Assembly (NCBI GenBank): GCA_964019695.1
Contig: OZ026516.1
Location: forward strand, 102,858,368 to 102,922,367
Direction of reading: 5' to 3'
Source of the DNA: Loripinus fragilis
Taxonomy: Eukaryota > Mollusca > Bivalvia > Lucinida > Lucinidae
Length of the DNA: 64,000 bases
In this document: in pieces, positions 34,870-45,579 of the stretch
Layout: each line of letters starts with the position of its first letter
Position numbering within the stretch: the first letter of the stretch is position 1
Made by a program: the position numbers and the translations under genes
Notes under the pieces: generated by a model
What the model was told of the DNA's origin: nothing
Database searches by the model: none
Seen by the model: the letters and a program-made list of their open reading frames with translations, nothing else

Positions 34870-35167
34870 TGGTGACGTTGGAGCCGTGAAACTGGTTTAA
34901 GCCCTCCCGTAAAATATTTTACTGACCGCTCCAAGGCGGTACTTCTTTTGTGGATCTTTTATGTTTTTTCTGTCTTGTGTTTGCTATGCCTTTGTGCGCG
35001 TCTGTTTATTTGTGTCTTGTGGTCACCTGCTGGTAAGGCTCTCGTTTGTAAACCTCTTGGCTCTTGTTTGTGGTGTCTAACTGTGATGTTGTCACTTTCC
35101 CATTGATATCCTGGGTCAGGTGTGGTACTTGATTGTACCGATTCCTGATCTTTGCACCCTTACTTAC
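34870..35167 (+). mobile_element. family A, stand-alone Penelope-like 3' tail
   Basis: This is the + strand copy: 'actggtttaagccctcccgt', 'gcggtacttcttttgtggat', 'tcttgtggtcacctgctgg', ending 'cgattcctgatctttgc'. It is inverted relative to the other three copies. Confidence 0.75.
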
Positions 35168-35454
35168 ATCAATTGAACAAGTGTACTTGAAGAATGACAG
35201 TCTACTCTAGTAATGGATACCGGCCCATATGTACATGTAGTTTTGAATATTGCTTTTATTGTAGGAAACTCGCTTTTTGTGAACAACGCGATCCACAGAT
35301 TGAATCTTGGGCGTATTTATTCCGGTTTTAGATAGAAGTTATGTCCTAAAAGTATGCATGTATCGAACAATTATACGTGCACCAAACATGGAAAACAATA
35401 TCTTCAACATGTAGGACAGTGTCGAGATTTGAATGCAGGTTGCTTCGGCTGCTC

Positions 35455-35582
35455 GAGACCTACCCAGTAAATATCTAAAAGCGGGTTACTGTACCATTGG
35501 CCAGCCAGCGAAACGCCATTTGAATGGCGTTTTGCTGGCGGGCCTATTGTTGCCCGACCCTGTATGCTTGCTGGGTACATGT
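35455..35582. repeat. long hairpin MITE-like repeat
   Basis: Arm 35499-35520 ('ggccagccagcgaaacgcca' + tt) pairs with 35523-35544 with two mismatches and a 2-nt loop. Weaker pairing extends out to 'tacccagtaa' / 'ttgctgggta'. The overlapping open frames on both strands here are a by-product of the palindrome. Confidence 0.85.
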
Positions 35583-35629
35583 ACATATTACAGCCTCGAC
35601 GCAAAAAAAACTGTCTTCTTTGGTTTGCT

Positions 35630-35690
35630 AACAACAAAGGCGCAGACCAGCCTGCGCATCCGCGCAGTCTGATCAGCGCCTTTGTTATTT
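35630..35690 (-). repeat. family G repeat
   Basis: 'gcgcagaccagcctgcgcat' followed by 'ccgcgcagtctgatcagcgc' is the inverse of the 4013 and 30080 cores. Confidence 0.65.
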
Positions 35691-37859
35691 GCTTCTTGAA
35701 AAGTATCATATCAAGACTTACTGCGAGCGAAATCTAAATTTTCTAGCTAGTCTCTGTAGCTGAGCAGACTGGTTTCAATCTCACTTTGTCGGACACCCCG
35801 AAGACAGGTTTTCTCACGTCGAGGCCCATATATAAAGCGATGTATTGGTTTAGAGGAAATGTACCTATATCAGCCATATCAAAACAACGGGATGCTTAAG
35901 CGAGCGGAAACATTTATTGTCAAGAAATTGTCATATGATCTTTCCCAGTCAATTATATCCATTTTTTGAAAAGCCATGTTTTATAGTTCAGGGCGATGTA
36001 ACATTCGTGCCGTAATCTGAACTCCACTTATTTACGAAAGAATGGTGATGCTCCATCAAGTTGCTCCATTACGGACAACCACTCGAACCTGGCACTCATC
36101 AAAAAACCTGGCTTACTTTGAAAACCTGGCACACATTTAGACCCTCAAGGACAACGAGTTTGACTTCGGAAAGCGGCATTATCTTACATTCACCATACAA
36201 GAAATATCATTGAGGTTATTTAAAGGCAGCAAGTGGATATGGACGTTTCGCCAAATCATTCGAATGCTGGCTGATGTACAGGTTAGATTATAATGGCGTG
36301 AGAGGACTGACAAATACCTGTATATGACAGCAAACAGCAGGTAGTACAAAAGCACAGCCTTGATCCCAAAGCTGTTGCTGACCTTTCTGATACAAATCTG
36401 TACGTCCGCGACAGCTTTTGAAATTATCTAAATTCAGTCTATAGTGTCGATGATAACTGTTCACTTCAAGAAGACTTTGCAGCTATTCAAGGACGAAAAC
36501 GGATATGACAATACAGTTTTAACCATTCGAAGGGTCACTGCTACAAAAAGAAAAAAATCTTCCACTTTATCCTACAGGCTCCATTGTCAGAAACTAAATG
36601 TTGTTCAAGGCAGTTAATACCCCGAAGGTAAAGGTACATGTAACTAGCGATCTACGCGGTCAAGGTATAGTGCCGGTATTGTCAACAAAGCCAAATGACA
36701 CCTAGGATTCCTTCATCGCAACTCCAGCCATTACACTGATATAAGTATATGAACATGTACTAAATTTACCATTACGTTCAACTTGAGCCCGGTCGTTCAC
36801 AAGGAAGTAGAAATATTAAATACATTTACCACACATATCTGGATCATCAACATAATCATCGTCTTCGTCGTCGTCGTCATCATCAGCAACAGCAGCATTG
36901 TTTAAAAGTACCAATCAACTTCCGCTGTATCTAATTTTGAGAAATAAATAATGCCTTATTGCTGTTTTTGTTTAAGAGCACGAATTCTTTGGCGAATCAC
37001 AGACTGGCAAATTACAGACCGTCAATCTCATGGAACACTTTGATGAAACAAAGATACTAGTCAGTTAAAAAGCGATGAAAACGAAACAACATTTACTAGT
37101 AAAATGCATTACGCCTAAAAAGCATGGAAATAAAATGTGGGTCAAGTTGGGGATTTAAGGTTTGACTTTGAAACTATTTATGTCAAAGGATATATTGCGT
37201 TACACAGGGTTCAAATATTTTTAAGCTCGTGTCAGATGATCAGTCTTCTTATTTTACACATTCAGTAGTTTATTTGTCAGCTCACGGCGTACATCCTTGC
37301 AATGACAAAGCATAAGATGTTTAACCCTTAATGCACTGATGGATTCTTCCTTCTGACTTGATACACTAAACTTGGAATGGTCCATAGTAAATATCGAGGC
37401 GTCACAGGTTATAATTTCAAATTAAAATACAACTCAATCCTTGAAGATTGTTTCTATCTTTAAGTTAGCAAACATTGCAGACTCTCATGAAATGCCGCGT
37501 TTGCATTACACATAATGTCTTCCCTGTTTGCCAAAGTACTCATTTAAGAGTCACCAGTAAACAAATGGTTAACCATACCTTTCATCCTTATTGACTTGAT
37601 TTCACATTCACATTCATAAATTGGATTATTGTTCGACTTTTTAACTTCTAAATAACGATCGCATTTCTGTTGCTAAGTATGGTTTTATTATGCTCCCAAC
37701 TTTGTAAAACGTTGAAGGGGGCATACTGCTTTGGGCTTATCCGTCCGTTCAAAATAATTAAGTTAGGGTTTTTAAATTTCATAAACGGATTTCTCATGAA
37801 AAAAATAAGTGACACATATTTTTTAAGTCTGAATTGGAGTAATTTACCTTTCAAAGGGT
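35691..37859. other. unrecognised stretch with a trinucleotide run
   Basis: An imperfect (CGT/ATC)n run is at 36852-36890. 'gaagacaggttttctcacgt' at 35809 recurs near 4064 and 39710. No supported gene. Confidence 0.4.
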
Positions 37860-39440
37860 CAGAATGAAATTTTGTAATCAAAATATCTCAAAACTATTAT
37901 AGCTAGGAGTTTCAAACTTGGTCAGCGAGTAGATTAACTGGCTAAACTCTAAAAAAAAGTTATTATTTTTTCCAGTTATTGTCCTTGGCAACTTTGGCCA
38001 TTGAAAACTTGTAGTAAAGATACCTCAAAAACGATTACAGCTAGCAGCTTCAAACTCGGTCAGCTGATAGAGAATGGTGAGATGATTTCCTGGTGAAATT
38101 TCTAAAAAAAACTCTGGAGTTATTGCCCTTTGCAAATTTGTACATTGAAAACTTATAATCAGTCTATTAAAAATACGACTACAAACTTGGTCAGGTGATA
38201 GAGGATGATAAAATAGATTACGAGGGTCACCCAATAAAGAATGAGACTTTCTTGATAGTCTGAAAATCTGTGTGTGCATTAAGTTAGAATTCACCATAAT
38301 AATAGTATGACATCATAGCAATTCAGGAATAGAAACAATAAGTTTGTGATTAATCAGTTGCCAAAGTATCGGGATGTATTGTGGAAGGACCTGAAGACGC
38401 ATGGCCAAGTTTATATTATTTTTTGCATACCCATGGTCATTCAAAGTCTTTTATTTTCGATCATAGACCTCTTGATATCAATTCTTCAACTAAACAATCT
38501 TAGTGTTACATAAAATGCTATAAAAGAAGAACCAAATATAAATATCCTTTATTTTGGTTGCCTAGCAACAAATTAACCTGATTTTTATAAACACACTATG
38601 GTAACTATTTAAGCGATGAATATTCTACAAAAAGTATGGTCATGTGCGGCTGTTTGTAATTTATGTTACATGAACAAAACCCTGTTCCCTTTAATTGCAT
38701 TTGACTTTTTGATATTAACTTTTAAAGTCAAGAGACTAGCGAAAAATGCCAGATATTTCCTGGAAACTTGATTTTTTTAAGCTTTACTTCCATGGTAACA
38801 GCTGAAGACTCTGGAACATTTATTTTTCATATTATTATTAGACAGATTGCATGAGCATGTACAAGTATTAGTAAAAAATAAACTATACATCTCAATCTGT
38901 TGCCATGGTGACCACCTGTAGTGAGCTGTCCATGCGTGTTCGGCTAGTCTTCTAAAGTTGCCTAGCAACAAAAAAGGAACTATGTAGCACGACGAATATG
39001 GAACATGTGAACAGCCAAAAAGACGTGCAAGCTTTGAATGCGATTTCATAAGTATAGCATGTTAATTCACTGCGCTATAGCAAAAGTCTCATTCTTCATT
39101 GGATGACCCTCGTATCTGGTGAAATGTAAAAAAGTTGTTTATTCTGAGTCATTGCCCTTTGCAAGTTTGGCCATTGAAAACTTGTAATATGGATATCGGA
39201 AAAAATAGTATAGCTAGGAGCTTTAAATTTGGTCAGTTGGTGCCATATGGTAAGTAGATTACTTGGTGAAATAAAAAGTTATATGATTTTTTTCGCGTTA
39301 TTTCCCTATGGAAATTTAGCCATTGAAAACTTGTAATCAGGATATCTCAAACATATTTATAGTTAGGAGCTTTAAATTTGGTCAGCTGATACAGGATGAT
39401 GTATAGCTAGAAGCTTCAAACTTAGGATGACCATTGTCTA
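37860..39440 (+). repeat. ~130-bp monomer array, split by a TIR element
   Basis: Phrases such as 'cattgaaaacttgta', 'tatctcaaa', 'tagctaggag', 'ttcaaacttggtcag' and 'gttattgccctttgcaa' recur about every 130 bp at 37870-38220 and 39115-39440. The gap is the TA-flanked element 38221-39112. Confidence 0.75.
38221..39112. mobile_element. 892-bp TIR element flanked by TA
   Basis: The left end begins 'cgagggtcacccaataaaga' and the right end, inverted, begins 'cgagggtcatccaatgaaga'. They match at 28 of 30 positions. TA dinucleotides flank both ends (38219-38220 and 39113-39114). The CGAGGGTCA-type terminus and TA target are typical of mariner relatives. No transposase frame is visible, so it is non-autonomous or internally replaced. 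Confidence 0.85.
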
Positions 39441-39897
39441 AAAATGAATACCATCTTTATTGACAATCAATTGGTTGGTAGGGGGCACAGTGTATCATAA
39501 ACACAACTAGTAATTACATTAAAATGCTTAATATCGTAACTATTCGGTATGAATAGCCAAGTTAGGAGGATCTTGCATCATTGGGTAAGTCATGAAAGTG
39601 GTTCTCATCCAACGAAGCTTGAATCGCAACATGCAATCATTCGTTGTTCTTGAAAACATCTGTAGCTGAGCAGGTTGGTTTGAGCCTAGCGCTGTGTCGA
39701 AACGCCCGAAGGCAGGTTTTCTTGCGACGAAGCCCAATTCATAACTAACTTTAAGCTATTAATTTCACGCATTTAGAATTTAACACTATTTTAACCTTGA
39801 AAAAGTTCAAGAAAATTGGCTGGATGTTTTAAATCACTGCACGAGGTACAATAATGTTGTATCATAAAATTGGTTTGAATAGCTAATGTCACATATT

Positions 39898-40080
39898 CAC
39901 ACCGGTTAGGCGACAATCGAAAACGCTCTTAACAATCGATGAACGCGGATCAAAATCGCTAGAAACAGTGTTTTCGATTGCCATATATCGCCAATGGAAA
40001 GCGAAAACTCTGTTGCCAACGATTTTTGATCTACGTCTGTCGATAGTATTAACGTTTTCGAATGCCGCCTATCAGTTGTG
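39898..40080. mobile_element. palindromic MITE, copy 1
   Basis: Its two halves are inverted ('ggcgacaatcgaaaacgctc' on the left; the right half mirrors 'gacgttttcgaatgccgcc'-type text). It starts 'cacaccggttagg' and is flanked by 'atatt' at 39893-39897 and 40081-40085. It is the same family as 45142-45336. Confidence 0.85.
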
Positions 40081-40594
40081 ATATTACTTACAGTGTTTCC
40101 AGGTTTTAAGTGACCCCCGTTTTTCTTTTTTTTTTAAACAGCTTTAAATTGAACTTCGAAGAACGGCGCTTACATTTGTAGCATGTGGATTTTAATGCAC
40201 AACGCGTAACAAAAACTTATTTTTGGTATACGCCCTTATTTGTAAATGAAGCCCAAATTCCCTGTACAAAAGAATAACTTAGTTGTTATTCCCTGTGAAT
40301 ATACCCATGTGTACCCCAATAAATACACGTGGTACATTTGCATTGCTTTGATGATGTACTAGCTTACAGGACTATCTATATTCGCTGATTCAACGAAAAT
40401 CTATTCCGCAAACCTCACTCGTCATCATACTGACACACACACACACGCACGCAATTGTAAAAGTCGTTAGGGGTCCTAGACTGTGCCGTATTGAAGGCAG
40501 GCAAATATAAGGCTTAAGCATGAAACATGCATGTACAAGTAGCCCCTTCCATTTTAATTCATTGACTCTTTTTGCCTACGAGGTAATTTATCAT

Positions 40595-40775
40595 CGTTTT
40601 GTCGTCTGCTGATATATTTTTAAAATCAGTTTGTTTGTTGTTGATTTTTCTCTGAGAAAAAAATCTTTCGGGGATATCAGTAGAGTGTCAAGCAGTTTGG
40701 AACCAGATCATGCCCGACGTTTTGTCGGCCCTAATCTGGGTCCCAATTGTTTGCAAAGGTTATCAGCAGACGACA
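40595..40775. repeat. family F repeat, copy 3
   Basis: The inverted ends 'ttttgtcgtctgctgat' and 'tatcagcagacgaca' enclose 'agagtgtcaagcagtttgg' and 'ccctaatctgggt'. Confidence 0.7.
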
Positions 40776-41198
40776 CTTGTTAGTAAAGTTAGAGAGTTGA
40801 CGAGAAATAGCGAATCTGGGATATACAGCATCAACTATTTGCCTGCTAAAGCTATTTCACTGATAAACTTTGTCAACAGCTGAAGCCAAGTTCAGGCTAA
40901 AAATGTTGGACATTATCTGGATCCATTCTGTTTGATAACCTACTTGTATTCCTGAAAGACATATTTTTAGAAAATAATTATCTCGAAAGATAATTCATCA
41001 AAGGACAACAACCCAGCATTTAAAGTTCAGACAATACTGTTACTTGAATCGTTTTTTAACACAGATCATTCCAATGCATCGGTTGTAGATGTACAGTGAA
41101 GTTTATGAGTTTGTGTATAAGCAGTGAATCATAGCCTTATGCACTAAGATTGGGCCAGTTAAGCATTATTAGCGTGACGTTGCAACTGTCTTCATCAG

Positions 41199-41325
41199 TT
41201 TAAACACATGTATTGGTTGCTCAAAAGAACCGTATCATGGAGAGGGTTGTTTTGAGTACACACAACATATTTTTGGGTGGAGAAATAGGAAAAATACTTT
41301 TCTGTTACGCACTCTTATCTGTGGG
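41199..41325 (-). repeat. family E repeat, copy 2
   Basis: 'acatgtattggttgctcaaa' and 'cgcactcttatctgtggg' are the inverse order of copies at 41629 and 53190. Confidence 0.6.
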
Positions 41326-41628
41326 ACTGACGAATTACCTCCACTGACCTGTAGAAGTTTTATTTATATCGTTAGGTTCACTTGGGGACTTATTCAAAGA
41401 GGAGCAGCAAAAACGCACCAAAATTCCATTTAATCACAGCCTATACAAAAACTCATATTAGTGTTGAAAAATGAATAAAATTGCGCGGTCTATATCTTTA
41501 TTCATTTCTCTAATTTATTTTACAATTAAAATCACCATAAAAGAACAATTAGCAAAAAACGGGGTCACTTAAGACCTGGAAACACAGTATTAGTTAGAAG
41601 TAGGTACATGTAACCAAATAATTTGAAT

Positions 41629-41765
41629 TTTAAGAGTGCGTACTGGAAGGTTATTTTTCTTATTTCTCGACCAAAACATATGTTGTAGGTACTCAAAAGA
41701 ACCGTCTCAATGAGGCGGTTCTTTTGAGCACCAAAACACATGTTCAAATTGCTAGGTATGGAAAT
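41629..41765 (+). repeat. family E repeat, copy 3
   Basis: It has 'aagagtgcgtactgg', then the hairpin core 'actcaaaagaaccgtctcaa' / 'gaggcggttcttttgagcac', then 'aaaacacatgtt'. It lies about 300 bp from the inverted copy 2. Confidence 0.75.
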
Positions 41766-41945
41766 AAATGCAAGTTAAGGTGCGCAAACTATCCTTATTA
41801 GCTGGCGCCATTGTGGAGACATATCCCACATTTCCCGCCAAAATTGCAATTTTTCTTATTGGTAAGAAATTCAATGTTCAACATTAACTACGTGATGGTA
41901 TTCGCTATGTGGGTCTACTTGCCGTTCAATGTACATGTAATAGGG

Positions 41946-41997
41946 CACTCACCAAATAGGCGACAATCGAAAACGCTCTTAATCGACCAACGCGATA
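41946..41997. mobile_element. fragment of the palindromic MITE
   Basis: 'ataggcgacaatcgaaaacg' followed by 'ctcttaatcgac' matches one end of 39898-40080. It is cut off where the next monomer array begins. Confidence 0.65.
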
Positions 41998-42760
41998 ATC
42001 AAAGGGACATAACATGAAAGCTAAGAAAGGGGGAACAACCATTCTTGCGCGCGACACATCGTCTTCCCTAATACACATTCCTATAAAATTGCATCAATTG
42101 CATAAAATTGTATCATGAGCAGTGACTGAGTTATGGAGTGTATAAGATTGCAAATTACACAAAATTAGCAAAAACACAATCAAAGGGCTATAACTCTGAA
42201 ACGTAAAAACGGAAAACAACCGCAATTGTACGTATCACATCGTCTTGACCTGATTCACATTTCTATGATTTCATGAAGATACCCAAAGCGGTTACTGAGT
42301 TATGATTTTTTGGGTTGAAATAATCGAAGGGACATGATTTGGAAGCTAAGAAAGAGTGAACAACCATTTTTGTGCACAACACATCATCTTAACCTAATAC
42401 ACATACCTATAAAATTGCATGATGATAGTATGTCAGTGAGTGAGTTATTGAGTGTTTAAGAATTTGAACTACACAAAATAAGCATAATACAATCAAAGGG
42501 CCTTAACTCTGAAATGAAGAAACCTGAAAGCAACTGTAATTGGTCGCGACACGTTGTATTGACCTGATGCACATTCTTTTAAAGTTTCATGAAGATATAT
42601 AATGGTTACTAAGTTATGGTACGCACAATATTTTTTGGAATAAGCAAAGGGGCATAACTCGGAAACTAACAAAGGGAGAAAATCATTATTGTGCAGGACA
42701 CATTGTCTGGACGTATATATTTTTATAAAATAACATGAAGATTTGCGGATGGACGGACGG
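41998..42760 (+). repeat. ~150-180 bp monomer array ending in a GGAC run
   Basis: 'caaagggacataacatgaaa'-like starts recur at about 41998, 42179, 42325, 42493 and 42645. 'cacatcgtcttgacc', 'acacattcctataaaattgca' and 'actgagttatg' recur in order. It ends 'ggatggacggacggacag'. Confidence 0.8.
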
Positions 42761-43019
42761 ACAGAAGTGGGAACGATCAGCAAATGCCACGATATTACAG
42801 ACCAACCGGTGTCAGACACACATCACTGACAGTCACACAACACAGCAAGACCAAAATTAAAGTAATCAGCTCTAGGTGCCACGTGTGTATTTGATGAATA
42901 AACGCACATGTAGGTGCCCATATTTCATATCTAAAATATATTCATTTATGCACAAAATCAGGGAGAGAAAAATGAACAAGCGAACAAATAAATGAAAAAA
43001 AAGTAGTATATTGAAACGG

Positions 43020-43090
43020 TCAGAGTTTCGAACCGACAACTTTTTAATTACAACGATAAACTGTTGTCCATTTGGCTACCGAGTGATTGG
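43020..43090 (-). repeat. tRNA-like pseudogene fragment
   Basis: On the minus strand 'ggtagccaaatggaca' resembles an A box / D arm and 'gtcggttcgaaactc' a B box / T arm. The T stem and acceptor stem do not pair, so it is not a functional tRNA. It may be the head of another SINE type. Confidence 0.45.
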
Positions 43091-43266
43091 ATACTTTTTG
43101 TATTCAGATATTAAGTACATGTAAGTGTACCACAATCTAAAACATGCGCTTCACGATGATTCCCGAAGTTTTGGTGAAAGGTTATTGAACATTCATATGT
43201 CTTAGGTCAATGTTGCCACGCAATACTATAGAAACAAACACAAACCCCTGCGAAACGCATGAGATA

Positions 43267-44496
43267 CGAGAGATGTTCGAGATGAATTGCCTATTGTCCT
43301 ATAGTTGGGCACGATAAAAACCTATATATACCTATCTAGGTTTATTCAAGGTCTACACAACGGTGCATAAATGTACATGGTAGACTAAATGTAAGACATA
43401 AAATTTGCCATATTATTACACACATTCATTGACCACTGTAGTAAAAATGGTTGGCAGAGGCGTCGACTAGAAAGCTGAAATACGGGCTCACATCAAAGCT
43501 CGCTCAAAACTTGGTTGTTCTTTGAAGCATCTGATGACTGAACTTTCTACTACTTAAGGACCTTCTTGTGTGTCTTATGACACAGTTAGGCGCTGGAAAA
43601 ATACATTTGAATCTGGTGTAAGGTCCATCAAAAATGCATCATTATCAGGTAGGCCAAAATTTGCATCTCCTAAAGAAATCGTTTCAAAAATAAAGGAAAT
43701 CATTGATGGAGATGCCAGATTTACAGTTCATGATATTGCACGAAAAGTAGGCATATCACTATCAACGGTTCAACATATTTTGAAGAAGTATTTGAAAGTC
43801 TGAAAGATTGTTGCAACATTGGTGCCACATCTGTTGACTGATGAGCAAAACAGACAACAGGTTAAAGTGGCCAAAAAGCTGCTTCAAATGTTTCAAACTT
43901 GTGACAAAAAATGGTTTGCCAATGTCGTCACACGGTTTTTGAGTGCAAGGTAGGTTTGGTATGCGATTTTCTTCTCTGGTGAAGGAGTCGCAATAAAAGT
44001 GCCTGTGGAAAAGGGCAAAAACATCATTTGAAAGTACTACATAGACAAAGTACTGGAGAAGCCAAAACATATTATCAGAAACGACGCCCTGTCACTGGTT
44101 TTAAACATACCCGTCTTCTACATGGCAACGTCCCTGCTCATACCTCCCCAATAGTTACGGTGTTTTTGAAGAAAGAAAAAAGTGACTTTTTTGCCTCACC
44201 TCCCGTATTCTCTAGATCTTGCCCTATATGATTTCTTTATGTTTCCAAAATTGAAATGATTCCTTGCTGGGTGGAAGTACCAGTCCTGACAGGCACTTGG
44301 ATCTGCTATTCATCAGTACCTTATTACTGTGCCCAAATCAGCGTACCGTGACGCCTTCAGGAAGTGGTTACATCGGCTGCAATTTTGCATTTCTAGCCAC
44401 GGGGAGTTATTTGATTGCATGAAATGAGCAATTTGGGCTAACTTGAAATTTGAGGGTCTCCAGATAGAATAAGCAATTCTTTTCGAACATTCCTTG
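43267..44496 (+). mobile_element. mariner transposon, complete ends, dead
   Basis: The 1230-bp element is flanked by TA (43265-43266 and 44497-44498). The inverted ends start 'cgagagatgttcgagatgaa' and 'caaggaatgttcgaaaagaa', matching at 23 of 29 positions. It encloses a mariner transposase pseudogene on the + strand. Size and TA target are typical of mariner. Confidence 0.9.
43447..44425 (+). pseudogene. mariner (D34D-type) transposase pseudogene
   Basis: It begins MVGRGVD then a stop. The helix-turn-helix DNA-binding part is visible as SYDTVRRWKNTFESGVRS, SGRPKFASPKEIV and DIARKVGISLSTVQHILKK. The catalytic part has TCDKKWF (first Asp), HGNVPAHTSPIV (HDN in active elements, so the second Asp is Gly) and YSLDLALYDFFMFPKLK (third Asp). 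The second and third positions are 34 residues apart, as in DD34D mariners. At least four in-frame stops and a frameshift in an A run near 44176 show it is inactive. The C-terminal YRDAFRKWLHRLQFCISSHG remains clear. Confidence 0.88.
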
Positions 44497-45141
44497 TATG
44501 ATGGTTTTTTGTACTATCAAAATCGCATGAAATGCATGTTTAAAATATGGAGCCCTTGCAAAATTACACCGTTTCGTGTATTGTACATTTCATACGATTG
44601 TACGTGTACTCCTTGAAATGAATTCGTGGCAAAATAGTTTCATTCTTTTAACCCATATAAGCCTAGCGTCCTTTTTGTGGGATATCGGCAAACAGTGCAA
44701 AACCAGATGAGACGCCGCAAAACGCGGCTTCAGATCATGATCTCAACTTTTGTAAACATAATTTTATTTTCAATTTTGAATTAAAATGAAAATTACAACA
44801 ACCCTAAAATTGGAAATGGACTCGTTTAACTGATAAGGATGGGAAAATACATTCGGCATAAATGGGTTAATGAACCCTTATTATAACATTTGGACCGCAA
44901 AGTGAGAAAAAACTCTCCTTTGGGTTTGCGACCAGGTAAGGTTCAATCCAGCCTGCTCAGGTACAGAGACTAGCCAGAATGTTTAAAGTTTGCATATAGT
45001 AAGTTTAAATGCTATACTTTCCAGAAGGCGAATGACAAAGGCTGGTCTACGCCTACATTGTTCGTATGTAACAGAGTCATGTTTTCTCACATCGAGGCCC
45101 ATTCATTTTCCGAGAATGAGCAGATTTATGTGCCCATTGTG

Positions 45142-45336
45142 CACACCGGGTAGGCGGCAATCGGAAACGCTCTTAACAATCGACAAACGCGGATCAAAAA
45201 TCGCTAGAAACAGTGTTTTCGACTGCCATTTGTCGCCATTCGGGTGACAAATGACAATCAAAAACTCTGTCTCTAACGATTTTTATCTACGTTCGTCGAT
45301 AGTATTGACGTTTTCGATTGCCGCCTACCCGGTGTG
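45142..45336. mobile_element. palindromic MITE, copy 2, abutting glutamine synthetase exon 1
   Basis: It starts 'cacaccgggtaggcggcaat' and ends with its inverse ('ttgccgcctacccggtgtg'). The interior arms also pair. The flanks are 'ttgtg' and 'ttgtc'. The right end is only 32 bp upstream of the likely 3' splice site of the first glutamine synthetase coding exon. Confidence 0.88.
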
Positions 45337-45368
45337 TTGTCACCATATGCGTATTTCTCTTTCTAAAG

Positions 45369-45579
45369 GTACAGGCTCATGTCAATTTTGCAAAATATTC
45401 AACGGCGGCAGCTATGCGCGGACATAGCGGGGCCACAGACAAGCAGGTTATGACGTCTTTCATGAATCTTGACCAACCCGAAGACCAGGTCATGGCTGAA
45501 TATATCTGGATTGATGGTACTGGAGAAGGAATCAGAAGCAAATGCAAGACTCTGGATTTCGACCCTAAAAGCCCTTCAG
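45369..45579 (+). CDS. GLUL: glutamine synthetase exon 1 (coding from 45414)
   Basis: The acceptor 'tttctctttctaaag' ends at 45368 and the donor 'ttcag|gtacgt' is at 45579/45580. The coding part from ATG 45414 gives residues 1-55 plus one base. The 15 codons between 45369 and the ATG are open and could be 5' leader or, if a further exon exists upstream, an N-terminal extension (VQAHVNFAKYSTAAA). An acceptor at 45374 is an alternative. Confidence 0.85.

Noticed and set aside
43020..43090. Functional tRNA gene
   Set aside because: A- and B-box-like words are present, but T and acceptor stems do not pair.
45318..45368. Extended start of glutamine synthetase exon 1
   Set aside because: It would begin at a TTG within the MITE end. 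A polypyrimidine tract and AG at 45367-45368 mark this as intron or leader.
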